Positions 17,034 through 27,148 are shown, numbered from the stretch's first letter. The stretch: DNA of 64,000 nt from Pseudomonas luteola NBRC 103146 (GCF_002091675.1 NZ_BDAE01000016.1:1-64000); one strand, 5' to 3'. The notes: generated from the sequence alone by a model not told the origin. Made by a program: numbers and translations.

Positions 17034-17994
17034 ATCGAATTCCTTATAAGCATGCCCAGTTAGATCGACCCCTCTTTATAGAAAGGTCGGCGACCAAACG
17101 AAACAACAAGCTTTCCGTTTGCTCTTTAGCTTTCCAGTGAATACTGGTAGTACAAGCGTAGCTGTCGGTAAGTCTATTACCATACAGCCCGACGAAAGGA
17201 TTTACTTAGCACTTTAGCAATCTTTTTTATTTGCCTTACTGTTGCACAAAGGCGGCTTGAATATAGCCAGTTGCCATAATATTAATTCTTTATCTATATT
17301 CCTTCAAAAAGGAATTAATACCGTCTTCATATTTTATCCAGATGTACGTTATTCCACTCATCGCCAGCTGTTGGAATAATGAACTCAGGCCTGCCCGCTG
17401 GCGGGCTCCTTGCTGCAGCGCGAAACCTGATTAAACCTGGCTTTCAGCACAGGAGTTGGCCATATGGCTCCTGCTGCACCAAGGGATGCAAGAGCATCAC
17501 TCAAATGAACCCATATTATCCAACATACTTATTTCTAATGTCAGCGCTAAATTGGTCAATCAGCTAAAAATAACGATAATTCAGAGCAGCAGTGGCGTTA
17601 ACTTTATTAACTAACAACAACAGCTATCAGTTATGCTTAGGCATTAACATGTCATTTCATCAACAGACTGAAACAATCAAACACGGTCATCCCGGGTGAT
17701 AACCCAGTCATCTTTAGCCGCTCTGAACCTAGTATTTAACAGGTGCTTAATACCCGTCAATTAACAATTGACTTATAAGTAATAATGAGTTCAATGCACA
17801 AGGCATGTATAAATCGCATTGCTCTATATTAAATGAGCGGACGTTTTTATTAAGCCAGGCTTTTCCAAGATTGATGAAGTAGAGAACTATAATTATATGA
17901 GCAACCCATGAGTTTTACCTTGAGTGCAAGGCGATTCACGAGCAAGCAGGCAGGAGGGAATTCAACTCAAGCGAAAGCCTTTCTTGCAGGCATG
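17034..17994. other. AT-rich intergenic region upstream of curlin-repeat gene
   Basis: Nearly 1 kb with no supported gene. It is AT-rich except for a GC-rich patch near 17385-17500. It holds a perfect inverted repeat at 17756-17772 and presumably the promoter and regulatory region of the curlin-repeat gene, as long upstream regions are typical of curli operons. A 62-residue frame at 17379 has no ribosome-binding site and mixed composition. Confidence 0.5.
17756..17772. repeat. Perfect inverted repeat in AT-rich region
   Basis: GTCAATT-AAC-AATTGAC, 7-bp arms and a 3-base centre. Possible regulator site or chance event in AT-rich DNA. Confidence 0.4.
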
Positions 17995-18026
17995 AAAAAA
18001 GGGCTTGTATTTCTACAAGCCCTTTT
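17995..18026 (-). terminator. Terminator after tRNA-Arg
   Basis: On the minus strand GGGCTTGTA-gaaa-TACAAGCCC is followed by six T. It is a strong intrinsic terminator seven bases beyond the tRNA 3' end, with a shorter T-run on the other strand as well. Confidence 0.9.
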
Positions 18027-18032
18027 AGGAGA

Positions 18033-18109
18033 TGGCGCGCTCGAGAGGATTCGAACCTCTGACCGCTCGGTTCGTAGCCGAGTACTCTATCCAGCTGAGC
18101 TACGAGCGC
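18033..18109 (-). tRNA. tRNA-Arg (ACG)
   Basis: A 77-base gene including an encoded CCA. The acceptor stem GCGCTCG/CGAGCGC, D-loop AGCTGGATAGAG, anticodon loop CTACGAA with anticodon ACG, and T-loop GGTTCGAATCC are all complete. The core is nearly identical to E. coli tRNA-Arg(ACG), whose wobble A becomes inosine. A strong terminator follows. No integrase or repeated 3' end is next to it, so there is no sign of an element inserted at this tRNA. Confidence 0.98.
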
Positions 18110-18317
18110 GCTGTGGGTGCCAGTATAGGGATATTTCTATAGTTGTAAAGCTATTTTTTCAATAAAATCAGCGAGATAGAAAATAGCATCTCCAAAAGAG
18201 GCATATGCATAGGCCTATTGCCCCTTTCCTCTCCAGCAAACCAAACCTGATAAGCGGCTGTGACGCGCCTGGCTCCACGCTGCTGGCCAGCGTTCTTCTA
18301 ACGCTTATCTGGTGTAT

Positions 18318-19103
18318 TTAGGCGAAGGAACCGCCCATTCGTTGGCTGATCGCCTCGGCGGTTTCAAGCAACCGTTGTGCAGCCAAACTACCGGGCTCGG
18401 CAGAAAAGCTTTGTGCCGCCCCTACGATGGTCAATACACCTACAAGCCGATTCCCCGCGGCAAACACCGGTGCCGAAAGCGCATTGACTCCCTCCATGAG
18501 CAGGCCATGAATTGAGTGCAGTCGATGAGCACGGATAGACGCCATAGTGTCAGCCAGCACTTTTTGAGTGGGTGCGCCCGCCTGACGTAGCGCCTGCTTT
18601 CTTAACGGAGCCGTTTCGCTATCCGGCAGGAAGGCATTAAAGACCAGCCCCGTAGAAGAACTCAGCAATGGAAGTACGGATCCCACCTGGGTTACCAACG
18701 TTACTGCACGGACGGCCTGCTCCACATGCACCACTGCCGGACCGTGGTTGCCCCACACCGCTAGAAAGCATGTTTCATTGACTGCATCACGCAGTGTGGC
18801 CAGCCTTGGAACACTCACTTTCACGACATCCAGACGCCCCAGGGCTGCCATGCCAACATACAACGCCGCCGGGCCGAGACCATAATGATTGGTAGCCTCG
18901 TCCTGCTCGGCAAACCCACTGGCAATCAGTGCCTGCAAGTAGCGGTGCACCTTGCTGGCGGGCATCTCAAGATGCTCTGCGAGTTTGGATAACGACGTCG
19001 CTGGCGCCAGATCAGCCAGACCCTTGAGAATATCGGTGCCGACTTCAGCCGACTGAACCTTTTGGCGTCGGGACGACTCAGGAGCCTTCGATTCGTTTGC
19101 CAT
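18318..19103 (-). CDS. IclR-family transcriptional regulator of homogentisate operon (HmgR-like)
   Basis: A 261-residue regulator. An N-terminal winged helix-turn-helix (about 22-85, with SLSKLAEHLEMPASKVHRYLQAL as recognition region) is followed by an IclR effector domain (about 90-255). It is transcribed divergently from maiA-hpd-hmgA-fahA across 229 bases. In P. putida an IclR-type protein, HmgR, represses the homogentisate genes and responds to homogentisate, so the same role is likely here from position alone. I could not define its operator with confidence; CGTAA-ctgat-TTACG at 19272-19286 is one candidate. Confidence 0.85.
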   Translation of the reverse strand: MANESKAPESSRRQKVQSAEVGTDILKGLADLAPATSLSKLAEHLEMPASKVHRYLQALIASGFAEQDEATNHYGLGPAALYVGMAALGRLDVVKVSVPRLATLRDAVNETCFLAVWGNHGPAVVHVEQAVRAVTLVTQVGSVLPLLSSSTGLVFNAFLPDSETAPLRKQALRQAGAPTQKVLADTMASIRAHRLHSIHGLLMEGVNALSAPVFAAGNRLVGVLTIVGAAQSFSAEPGSLAAQRLLETAEAISQRMGGSFA

Positions 19104-19332
19104 GTCTACAACCGCTACTGTGGGGAGGCGGTGTTATAGCGTGACCGCCTTCAGGATTCAATTTACAAGCAAGCAACACTTACAGAATCCTTGATGTACA
19201 AGGTAACCCTTTAGTCATGAATGTCTGCCTGGCTTGACAAGCCGCAAGGTCTTGGCGCACATTCCACTAAACGTAACTGATTTACGCATTATAAAAGACT
19301 CATAGGAGTCGCTAATAAAAGCGGTGTAAGTC

Positions 19333-19965
19333 ATGGATCTCTTTACCTATTACCGTTCCACTTCGTCCTATCGCGTGCGCATTGCCCTGGCGCTCAAGGG
19401 GCTGCCTTACGAGGCGATACCGGTAAACCTCATCAAGGATGGCGGTGAACATCGGCGTTCGGACTACCTTGCGCTCAATCCACAAGGTCGTGTCCCGCTG
19501 CTGCGCACGGATGAAGACACACTGATTCCTCAATCGCCCGCTATCCTGGAATACCTGGAAGAGCGCTACCCCGAAACGCCTCTGCTGCCAGAAGACATAC
19601 TCGCACGCGCCCGACATCGGAGCGTAGCGGCCATTATTGGCTGCGATATCCATCCCCTGCATAACGTGTCGGTACTGAACCGCCTGCGCCAGTTGAACAT
19701 TGCCGAGGCAGACGTATCCGCCTGGATTGCGCATTGGATCAGTGAGGGACTTAGCGCTGTAGAGGCGTTGATAGGCGATGAAGGCTTCTGCTTTGGTGAA
19801 GTAGGCCTTGCCGATGTATATCTGCTGCCACAGCTTTATGCTGCGCACCGTTTCAACGTGTCGCTGGAATCGTTGCCTCGAATTGCCCGGATTGAACGCC
19901 TGGCGTTAGAACATCCGGCGTTCCAGCAGGCTCACCCCGACGCTCAGGCGGATCGACCGCTATGA
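19333..19965 (+). CDS. maiA: Maleylacetoacetate isomerase (zeta-class GST)
   Basis: A 210-residue glutathione transferase-fold enzyme that isomerises maleylacetoacetate to fumarylacetoacetate using glutathione. The N-terminal YYRSTSSYRVRIALALKGL is the zeta-class active-site segment, here with Ser where many have Cys, and NPQGRVPLL with PQSPAILEYLEE binds glutathione. It is first in the operon, which is unusual, since the gene often comes last. The ribosome-binding site is weak (GGTGTAAGTC). The following hpd gene begins 129 bases after its stop. Confidence 0.95.
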   Translation: MDLFTYYRSTSSYRVRIALALKGLPYEAIPVNLIKDGGEHRRSDYLALNPQGRVPLLRTDEDTLIPQSPAILEYLEERYPETPLLPEDILARARHRSVAAIIGCDIHPLHNVSVLNRLRQLNIAEADVSAWIAHWISEGLSAVEALIGDEGFCFGEVGLADVYLLPQLYAAHRFNVSLESLPRIARIERLALEHPAFQQAHPDAQADRPL

Positions 19966-20094
19966 AATCCTTTGGCTTCAAGCTTCTGATGGGCGACCAC
20001 TTGGCTCGCAGCACCCGTGGCCTCTCCTGCGCGCCGCCATGGTCTGGGTACTGATTTTCCTTACCTAATCCATTTGTTTATGCAGGAGCCTGTC

Positions 20095-21171
20095 ATGGCC
20101 GATCTATTTGAAAACCCCATGGGCCTCATGGGTTTCGAGTTCATTGAATTCGCCTCCCCGACCCCTAACGTCATCGAGCCTGTACTGGAAAGTATTGGTT
20201 TTACCCACGTAGCCAACCACCGTTCCAAGGACGTTGCGCTGTATCGTCAGGGTGATATCAATGCCATTGTCAACCGTGAACCCAAGAGCCATGCGGCCTA
20301 TTTTGCTGCTGAACATGGCCCTTCCGTGTGCGGTATGGCCTTTCGTGTGCGTGATGCTCACCAGGCTTACTACAAGGCACTGGAAATCGGCGCTCAGGCC
20401 GTAGACATTCCTACCGGTCCGATGGAGCTTCGCTTGCCAGCCATCAAGGGCATCGGTGGCGCACCGCTGTACCTGATCGATCGTTTCGAGGAGGGCAGTT
20501 CAATCTATGACATCGACTTCGTTTTCCTCGACGGTGTTGATCGCAAGCCGGTCGGGGCTGGTTTAAAGATCATCGACCACCTGACCCATAACGTGTATCG
20601 GGGCCGTATGGCCTATTGGGCAGACTTCTACGAGAAGCTGTTCAACTTCCGCGAGATTCGTTACTTCGACATCAAGGGTGAATACACCGGTCTGACCTCC
20701 AAGGCCATGACTGCGCCAGACGGCATGGTACGGATTCCGCTGAACGAAGAGTCTTCAAAGGGGGCGGGTCAGATCGAGGAGTTTCTCATGCAGTTCAACG
20801 GCGAAGGTATCCAGCATGTTGCCTTTCTGACCGATGATCTCATCAAGACCTGGGATGCGCTCAAGGCCTGCGGCACCCGCTTCATGACAGCACCACCAGA
20901 GACCTACTACGAGATGCTTGAAGGCCGCGTGCCCAACCATGGCGAGCCAACTGGAGAGCTGCGCTCGCGGGGCATCCTGCTGGATGGTACCTCCGAAGGG
21001 GGTGAGCGTCGCCTGCTGCTGCAGATCTTCTCCGAAACGCTGTTGGGCCCTGTGTTCTTCGAATTTATCCAGCGCAAGGGTGATAGCGGCTTTGGCGAAG
21101 GCAATTTCAAGGCGTTGTTCGAGTCGATCGAGCGCGACCAGATCCGCCGTGGCGTGCTAACTACCGAGTAA
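20095..21171 (+). CDS. hpd: 4-hydroxyphenylpyruvate dioxygenase
   Basis: A 358-residue Fe(II) dioxygenase converting 4-hydroxyphenylpyruvate to homogentisate. Two VOC-type halves are visible; the iron ligands are His in IDHLTHNV, His in [11 protein letters not shown] and Glu in FFEFIQRKG, and the C-terminus has the [14 protein letters not shown] helix. I chose the ATG of [10 protein letters not shown] because AGGAG lies 7 bases upstream; the frame extends 26 codons further without such a site. It is the second gene of the tyrosine degradation operon. Confidence 0.97.
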   Translation: MADLFENPMGLMGFEFIEFASPTPNVIEPVLESIGFTHVANHRSKDVALYRQGDINAIVNREPKSHAAYFAAEHGPSVCGMAFRVRDAHQAYYKALEIGAQAVDIPTGPMELRLPAIKGIGGAPLYLIDRFEEGSSIYDIDFVFLDGVDRKPVGAGLKIIDHLTHNVYRGRMAYWADFYEKLFNFREIRYFDIKGEYTGLTSKAMTAPDGMVRIPLNEESSKGAGQIEEFLMQFNGEGIQHVAFLTDDLIKTWDALKACGTRFMTAPPETYYEMLEGRVPNHGEPTGELRSRGILLDGTSEGGERRLLLQIFSETLLGPVFFEFIQRKGDSGFGEGNFKALFESIERDQIRRGVLTTE

Positions 21172-21232
21172 GGTCATGGGCGGCCGGTACGCCGGCTGCC
21201 CTGTCGGACATGCCCAGAATGAGAATCAAGCC

Positions 21233-22543
21233 ATGAATGTACATGCACAGGGCCTGGATACCCTTCCCTATCAGTCCGGCTTTGGAAACGAATTTGCCAG
21301 CGAAGCGCTTCCAGGCGCACTGCCGGTTGGGCAGAACTCACCTCAAAAGGTCCCGTACGGTCTTTATACCGAACTGTTATCAGGAACTGCCTTTACCGTT
21401 CCGCGCACGGAAGCCCGGCGTACCTGGCTCTACCGGATTCGCCCGTCGGCTAACCATTCAAAATACAAGCGCCTTGACCGGCAGCTGGCGCATGGCGGCC
21501 TCGGTGAAGTAACACCCAATCGCCTGCGCTGGAATCCAATCGCGCAGCCGCAGATCCAGACTGATTTCATCGACGGGCTGGAATGCCTGACGGCTACTCA
21601 CGATGCGGCGCAGACTACGGGCGTAAGCATCTACCGCTATGCAGCCAACAGCTCAATGTCTCGGGTCTTCTTCAATGCCGATGGCGAGTGGTTGGTGGTT
21701 CCCCAGGCCGGGCGACTGCGCCTGGCAACCGAGCTGGGCATTCTACAGATCGGACCGCTGGAGATTGCGGTTATACCTCGGGGCATGCGCTTTCGTGTCG
21801 AACTGCTCGATGGCGCGGCCAGCGGGTATGTCTGTGAAAACCACGGACAGGCGCTTCGTCTGCCGGACCTGGGACCCATTGGCAGTAATGGTCTGGCCAA
21901 TCCACGCGATTTTATGGCTCCAGTGGCCTCTTACGAAGAGCGTGATGAGGCAACCGAACTGGTACAGAAATACCTGGGTGAACTGTGGTCAACCACGCTG
22001 GATCACTCACCTCTGGACGTTGTGGCCTGGCACGGCAACAACGTACCCTACAAGTATGATCTACGCCGCTTCAATACTATCGGTACCGTCAGTTTTGATC
22101 ACCCCGATCCGTCCATTTTTACAGTCCTGACCTCACCGAGCAGCACTCACGGAATGGCAAATATCGATTTCGTGATTTTCCCGCCACGCTGGATGGTGGC
22201 CGAAAACACCTTCCGGCCACCCTGGTTCCATCGCAACCTGATGAATGAATTCATGGGACTTATCCAGGGTGCCTATGATGCAAAGGCCGGCGGCTTCTCA
22301 CCGGGCGGAGCCTCCTTGCACAGCTGCATGAGTGCTCATGGGCCGGATCATGTATCGACGACCCAGGCGATCAACGCCGAGCTGAAGCCATACAAAATCG
22401 ATAACACCATGGCCTTCATGTTTGAGACCGGGCCGGTATTAAGACCCACCCGCCATGCTCTGGAAACCGCAACCTTACAGGCTGACTATGACGCGTGCTG
22501 GTCAGGGTTGGGCAAGACGTTTCACCGGGAGGACCCTCTATGA
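21233..22543 (+). CDS. hmgA: Homogentisate 1,2-dioxygenase
   Basis: A 436-residue Fe(II) ring-cleaving dioxygenase producing maleylacetoacetate. Diagnostic stretches are [19 protein letters not shown] at the N-terminus, [19 protein letters not shown] with metal-binding His and Glu, and [12 protein letters not shown]. The start used is the ATG at 21233, giving the family's usual N-terminus; an in-frame 19-codon extension is ignored. Its stop overlaps the fahA start (ATGA). Loss of this enzyme in Pseudomonas causes brown pyomelanin pigmentation. Confidence 0.97.
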   Translation: MNVHAQGLDTLPYQSGFGNEFASEALPGALPVGQNSPQKVPYGLYTELLSGTAFTVPRTEARRTWLYRIRPSANHSKYKRLDRQLAHGGLGEVTPNRLRWNPIAQPQIQTDFIDGLECLTATHDAAQTTGVSIYRYAANSSMSRVFFNADGEWLVVPQAGRLRLATELGILQIGPLEIAVIPRGMRFRVELLDGAASGYVCENHGQALRLPDLGPIGSNGLANPRDFMAPVASYEERDEATELVQKYLGELWSTTLDHSPLDVVAWHGNNVPYKYDLRRFNTIGTVSFDHPDPSIFTVLTSPSSTHGMANIDFVIFPPRWMVAENTFRPPWFHRNLMNEFMGLIQGAYDAKAGGFSPGGASLHSCMSAHGPDHVSTTQAINAELKPYKIDNTMAFMFETGPVLRPTRHALETATLQADYDACWSGLGKTFHREDPL

Positions 22544-23844
22544 GAACCGAGAATCCACGTCTGAGTTGGGTAGCCTCTGCCAACAGCCATATCGATTTTC
22601 CCTTGCAGAATCTGCCCCACGGCGTGTTCAGCCCTCCTGGCGAGACGCCCAGGGGCGGTGTCGCGATTGGGGACTATATTCTGGACATGCGTGTTGCCTG
22701 CGAGGCGGGTCTGTTCAGCAGCGCGGCGCAGTGTGCCGCCGAATACGCAGCAGGTACCACGCTGAACGCCTTTTTCGCGTTGGATGCAACCGAGCGCCGT
22801 GCTTTACGCGAAGAGCTACTGGCATTACTGGACGAATCGAGCCTGCACCGCACGCGCATGCACGCGCTGGGCGATACGTTATTGCGCCCGATGAAGAGCT
22901 GCCAGTTGCATATGCCAGCCAAGGTCGGTGACTACACCGATTTTTATGTAGGAATCCATCACGCCACGAACGTGGGCAAACTGTTTCGTCCGGACAATCC
23001 ACTGCTCCCCAATTACAAATATGTTCCCATCGGCTATCACGGGCGGGCATCCACCATTGACGTATCCGGAGCGCCGGTCATAAGGCCGAAAGGACAAACA
23101 CTTCCACCAGGGCAGAGCGAGCCGGTGTTCGGTCCCTGCAAGCGCTTGGACTACGAGTTGGAACTCGGCGTCTGGATAGGCCGAGGCAATGCTCGGGGCG
23201 AGGCCATCTCAATTGGCAATGCCAAGAACCATATTGCCGGGCTATGCCTGCTCAATGACTGGTCGGCTCGTGATATCCAAGCGTGGGAATACCAACCGCT
23301 GGGCCCGTTCCTGTCCAAAAGTTTTGCTACGACGGTTTCCCCTTGGGTGGTTACCGCCGAAGCCCTGGGTCCGTTCCGCTGCGCGCAACCGTCCCGGCCG
23401 GCTGGTGATCCTCAGCCGCTCTCCTATCTGCTTGATCCAACCGACCAGGAAACGGGCGCGCTGAACATTGAGCTGGAAGTATTACTGCGCACGGCAGCCA
23501 TGCGTGAGCAGAATCTGCCGGCTCAACGCGTGGCCTTGAGCAATAGCCTGAACATGTACTGGACTCTATCGCAGCTTGTTACTCACCATACTGTGAATGG
23601 ATGTAGCTTGCAGCCGGGGGATCTTTTCGGTTCCGGTACGCTTTCAGGGGAACAACCGGACAGCTATGGAAGCCTGCTGGAAACAACCGTAGGAGGCAAG
23701 CAGCCGCTAACGCTACCCAACGGTGAAACCCGCACGTTCCTGGAGGATGGTGACGAGGTTATCCTGCGGGCCCGTTGCCACCGTGAAGGTTATGCCTCGA
23801 TCGGATTTGGCGAGTGCTCCGGTATCATTCAACCGGCACGCTGA
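22540..23844 (+). CDS. fahA: Fumarylacetoacetase
   Basis: A 434-residue hydrolase that cleaves fumarylacetoacetate to fumarate and acetoacetate, the last step of tyrosine breakdown. The metal-binding acid residues lie in [27 protein letters not shown] and [27 protein letters not shown] (position-for-position family features). GGGAGG precedes the ATG by 8 bases and the start overlaps the hmgA stop by four bases, indicating translational coupling. A bidirectional hairpin ends the operon at 23850. Confidence 0.97.
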   Translation: MRTENPRLSWVASANSHIDFPLQNLPHGVFSPPGETPRGGVAIGDYILDMRVACEAGLFSSAAQCAAEYAAGTTLNAFFALDATERRALREELLALLDESSLHRTRMHALGDTLLRPMKSCQLHMPAKVGDYTDFYVGIHHATNVGKLFRPDNPLLPNYKYVPIGYHGRASTIDVSGAPVIRPKGQTLPPGQSEPVFGPCKRLDYELELGVWIGRGNARGEAISIGNAKNHIAGLCLLNDWSARDIQAWEYQPLGPFLSKSFATTVSPWVVTAEALGPFRCAQPSRPAGDPQPLSYLLDPTDQETGALNIELEVLLRTAAMREQNLPAQRVALSNSLNMYWTLSQLVTHHTVNGCSLQPGDLFGSGTLSGEQPDSYGSLLETTVGGKQPLTLPNGETRTFLEDGDEVILRARCHREGYASIGFGECSGIIQPAR

Positions 23845-23849
23845 GACCA

Positions 23850-23878
23850 AAGGGCACTATACGGTGCCCTTCTTTTCC
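23850..23878. terminator. Bidirectional terminator between fahA and GGDEF-EAL gene
   Basis: AAGGGCAC and GTGCCCTT arms with a 6-nt loop, then cttttcc. It fills the 33-base gap between the two convergent stop codons. Confidence 0.8.
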
Positions 23879-26583
23879 TAAAGCAGAGAATCCATCAGTG
23901 CCTTCAGCGCCTCGATTCGCATCGGACGAGCAAGGTAGTAACCCTGCGCCTGGTTACACTTCAACCGGGCCAGTACATCCATCTGCCGTTGGGTTTCCAC
24001 CCCCTCAGCCGTGACAGTCAATGACAATGCACGGCCCAATCCGATAATGGCCTCGATAACCGCCTCCCCATTCGAGGAAGTATCCAACCCGGCGATAAAG
24101 CTGCGGTCGATCTTGATTCCATCGAAAGGATAGGTATGCAGATAGCTCAGCGATGAATAGCCGGTTCCAAAGTCGTCCATGGCCAAACGAACGCCCAAGG
24201 CCTTAAGCCGGTGCATGACTTCGCGCGCCGAATTGGCGTTATCCAAGACGACGCCTTCGGTGATTTCCAGCTCAAGCTGATGAGGCGGCAGCCCTGTTTC
24301 TTTCAGAACAGCCATGACCCGGGCAACTACATCACTACGCTTGAACTCCAGGGGTGAAAGATTCACCGAGACAAATGTATCCGGCGCCCACAGTAACGCC
24401 TCAAGGCAGGCTTTGCGCATCACCCAGTCACTCAAGGAGACAATCAGGCCAGTCTCCTCCGCAACGGTAATGAAGTGGTAAGGCCCCAGGTAGCCCCGAA
24501 TGGGATGTTCCCAGCGCACCAGAGCCTCTGCCCCTAACATTCGTTTTTGCGCTGTGTCGAAGCGGGGCTGGAACTCCAGGCGCAACTCGTCCCGTTGCAA
24601 GGCCAGCTTCAGATCACTTTCTATTTGGCGCCGGGCCAAAATACGGGTATTCATCTCCTCGGAATAGAATTGCCAGGTGTTCCGGCCGGCAGCCTTGGCT
24701 TCATACAGGGCGATATCGCCAAGCCTGAGCAGTTCATCGGTCCGCTGACCATCCTGTGGCGCACACACGATACCGATACTGCTGCCAATGATGACTTCCT
24801 GATCACCAATCTGCACGGGCTCGATAATAGCGGCCAGAATTCTTTCACAGAGCTGCTCGATAGCGGAGCGTCCGGTCACTCCTCGCAGGAGAATAACGAA
24901 CTCGTCTCCTCCCATGCGTGCAACGAATGTCTCACGTCCCAGACTGCTCTTTAATCGATGCGCGATTTCCATAAGGACCCGATCACCGGCCGCGTGACCC
25001 AGCGTGTCGTTTACCGGCTTGAAATTATCAAGGTCCATGCAGAGCAGTAAGAGGGGATTGGCCAGCGTAGGCTTGGCGCCAAGCTGACTTTTCAATCGTT
25101 TGTACAAGGCACGCCGGTTTGGTAGCCCCGTCAGGCTGTCCTCCAGCGCTTCGCGTTCCCGGCGCTCCTGCTCGGCTCGGCGTTCAGAGATGTCATGTAG
25201 AAAAGCGCTGTAAAGCTTATGGTCTAGAGCATCAACAGCTGTCACCTTGAGCTCTACAGGGATACGTGCGCCGTTACGGTGGTGCACCATGATTTCAAGT
25301 GCAGCCCCCTCGCCCAGGTCCATTTCCCCAGAAAGATAACGGCTAAGACCGGCCTGGTAGTGATCACCGATGGATGAGGTCATGATGAGCCGGTCTACCG
25401 GCTGCCCGACGGCATCCTCACGGCTCCAGCCGAACAGTGCCTCCGCCTTGCGGTTCCAGTCTACGATACGGCCGGCTTCGTTCATGCTGACATAGGCATC
25501 ACTGCTATTCTCAAGCACTGCACTCAGCTCGGCTTCACGCTTGCGAAGGGCCTGCTCGGACTGCTCCTTCTGTTCGAGTGTTTCGGTCAGTCGCTCATTG
25601 GCCTGCTGAAGATCCTGGGTTCGGACATTGATACGCTGCTCCAGATCATGGTGCAGTGCCGCCAGTGACAACTCAGCCTCTTTGCGGGCTTGAATATCCT
25701 GTCCAACACGGACGTAATAATCCAGCTCACCCTGATCATTGACATGCCGGGTACACGTCAACCGTACCCAACGGTGCTCTCCGTTCTTGTGCCGGTAACG
25801 CTTCTCGATTTCGTACCGGTCGATCTCTCCGTTACGCAACTGATTCAGCAGCTCAAGGTCTTGAGCCATGTCATCAGCATGGCTGAGCTCGGCAAAATTC
25901 ATGCTCAGCACTTCATCACGTTGAAATCCCAGCATGGCGCAAAACGTCTCGTTGATATCGAGCCACTGCCCTGTCGGCGTCAATAGCGAGATCCCCACGC
26001 CTGCCCGCTCGAAGATCGTGCGAAACCTGGCCTCGCTGGCCTTGAGTTGGGCAGTGGACTGCTGTAATTGCTGCCAGGTCTGAACAGCCGTTTCACGCCG
26101 CTGAATTTCTCGACTGATGACTCCGGCCAGGGCCTCAAGGGTTTCCAGCTGCTGGTCCGTCAAGACTCGCGGATAGGTATCAATCGCGCAGAGCGTACCC
26201 AGTGGATGACCGTCGATACTGTTGACCGGAACGCCTGCATAGAACCGAATATAAGGCTCTCCGATGACCAGGGGATTGTGGGAAAAGCGAGGATCTTCCA
26301 GCGCATTGTTTACAACAAGCGGGCCGCGCCGCTGGATGGCATAGGAGCAAAAGGCCCTCTCGCGAGGCATTTCGTTAATAGAAACGCCCAGCTTGGATTT
26401 GAACCATAGCCGCTCCGCATCTACCAGCGAAACAAGCGTAATGGGCAGATCAAGCGCATCAGAGAGCAGCTGCGTCACCTGATCGAATACAGCTTCGGCC
26501 TCGGTGTCGAGTATTCCAAGCGCTTTGAGAACGGCGATTCGCTCAGCCTCGGCCATCAAGTCGCTGGTGTATAAATCACTCAT
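23878..26583 (-). CDS. GAF-PAS-PAS-GGDEF-EAL cyclic-di-GMP signalling protein
   Basis: A 901-residue cytosolic protein. A GAF domain (about 20-165) with LWFKSKLGV and FCSYAI is followed by two PAS domains (about 195-310 and 355-470), a GGDEF domain with intact RMGGDEFVILL (near 555), and an EAL domain with EALVRWEHP, NLSPLEF, LEITEG, DDFGTGYSSLSYL and KIDRSF. Both catalytic motifs are complete, so it may make or degrade c-di-GMP, or be switched between these by its sensors. I use the ATG at 26583; the longer frame begins with a non-standard CTG. A FliA-like promoter lies about 124 bases upstream, which would tie it to motility. Confidence 0.93.
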   Translation of the reverse strand: MSDLYTSDLMAEAERIAVLKALGILDTEAEAVFDQVTQLLSDALDLPITLVSLVDAERLWFKSKLGVSINEMPRERAFCSYAIQRRGPLVVNNALEDPRFSHNPLVIGEPYIRFYAGVPVNSIDGHPLGTLCAIDTYPRVLTDQQLETLEALAGVISREIQRRETAVQTWQQLQQSTAQLKASEARFRTIFERAGVGISLLTPTGQWLDINETFCAMLGFQRDEVLSMNFAELSHADDMAQDLELLNQLRNGEIDRYEIEKRYRHKNGEHRWVRLTCTRHVNDQGELDYYVRVGQDIQARKEAELSLAALHHDLEQRINVRTQDLQQANERLTETLEQKEQSEQALRKREAELSAVLENSSDAYVSMNEAGRIVDWNRKAEALFGWSREDAVGQPVDRLIMTSSIGDHYQAGLSRYLSGEMDLGEGAALEIMVHHRNGARIPVELKVTAVDALDHKLYSAFLHDISERRAEQERREREALEDSLTGLPNRRALYKRLKSQLGAKPTLANPLLLLCMDLDNFKPVNDTLGHAAGDRVLMEIAHRLKSSLGRETFVARMGGDEFVILLRGVTGRSAIEQLCERILAAIIEPVQIGDQEVIIGSSIGIVCAPQDGQRTDELLRLGDIALYEAKAAGRNTWQFYSEEMNTRILARRQIESDLKLALQRDELRLEFQPRFDTAQKRMLGAEALVRWEHPIRGYLGPYHFITVAEETGLIVSLSDWVMRKACLEALLWAPDTFVSVNLSPLEFKRSDVVARVMAVLKETGLPPHQLELEITEGVVLDNANSAREVMHRLKALGVRLAMDDFGTGYSSLSYLHTYPFDGIKIDRSFIAGLDTSSNGEAVIEAIIGLGRALSLTVTAEGVETQRQMDVLARLKCNQAQGYYLARPMRIEALKALMDSLL

Positions 26584-26706
26584 GAGCCAATTACTCTCAT
26601 CAGACGGCAAGCTCGTAGTCAGCAGCAACAGCGGCGCATTGAGCCGGAGGTATTGCTAGCGAAGTCACCACTTGGCGGTACAAATAGAAGATAGGATTGC
26701 GTCAGG

Positions 26707-26733
26707 TTATCGACCGCCACCGTAATAGCTTTA
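26707..26733 (-). promoter_or_regulatory. FliA-like promoter candidate of the GGDEF-EAL gene
   Basis: On the minus strand TAAAGCTA, 11 bases, then GTCGATAA, close to the sigma-28 consensus TAAAGTTT-N11-GCCGATAA with three mismatches. The leader to the start codon would be about 110 bases. Confidence 0.45.
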
Positions 26734-26840
26734 TGCCATTCGTCCGCAAACGTCCGGCTTCTATCCATACAGGGGGTTATGACCGTAAACTCATGCCTTA
26801 AGTCCAACACAGGCGACAGATTGCAGCCACTCTATTTTAA

Positions 26841-26868
26841 TTATCGCAATAATAGTAAAGTGCGATAA
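26841..26868. repeat. Inverted repeat upstream of bacteriophytochrome
   Basis: TTATCGCA and TGCGATAA, perfect 8-bp arms with a 12-base spacer, four bases away from the next repeat. Confidence 0.5.
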
Positions 26869-26872
26869 AGTT

Positions 26873-26897
26873 CACGTATTGATAGGTGCAATACGTG
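26873..26897. repeat. Second inverted repeat upstream of bacteriophytochrome
   Basis: CACGTATT and AATACGTG, perfect 8-bp arms with a 9-base spacer. Together with the neighbouring repeat it looks like a double operator in the divergent region. Confidence 0.5.
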
Positions 26898-27148
26898 CTG
26901 GACAGACGTAGGCTTGAATAAGAATGCACCGATTGGCTCCGTACGGTGCTCTATGAAGATACGGCTCGACCAGCGGTCTGATCGTACTGCGTTCAGACTG
27001 GCTCACTGTTATGCTCATCAAAGCGGCTCTAAGGAACTTGCTCACTCACGCAGCGCCTTATCCCGTTCTCCTAACCACTGATCTTTCTTTACGTGTTTTT
27101 CACGTGCAACGTGTCAAATTAAACGTTTGTTCTAGGAGGCTCTCGTCT

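Larger units (their letters stand above)
26584..27148. other. Divergent regulatory region between c-di-GMP protein and bacteriophytochrome
   Basis: No supported gene. It contains a FliA-like promoter on the minus strand, two adjacent perfect inverted repeats, and a cluster of ACGTG words (ACGTG-ttttt-CACGT near 27090) before the bacteriophytochrome start. The frame of the phytochrome extends to 27011 but lacks a ribosome-binding site there. Confidence 0.5.

Noticed and set aside
18033-18109. tRNA-Arg as an integration site of a mobile element
   Set aside because: There is no integrase, no repeated 3' tRNA end and no change in gene type on either side.
17908-18165. 85-codon + frame across the tRNA-Arg region
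   Set aside because: It runs antisense through a complete tRNA and its terminator; the coding appearance is chance.
23878-26628. N-terminal extension of the GGDEF-EAL protein to 26628
   Set aside because: The extension starts with CTG and adds residues not seen before the GAF domain; ATG 26583 is preferred.
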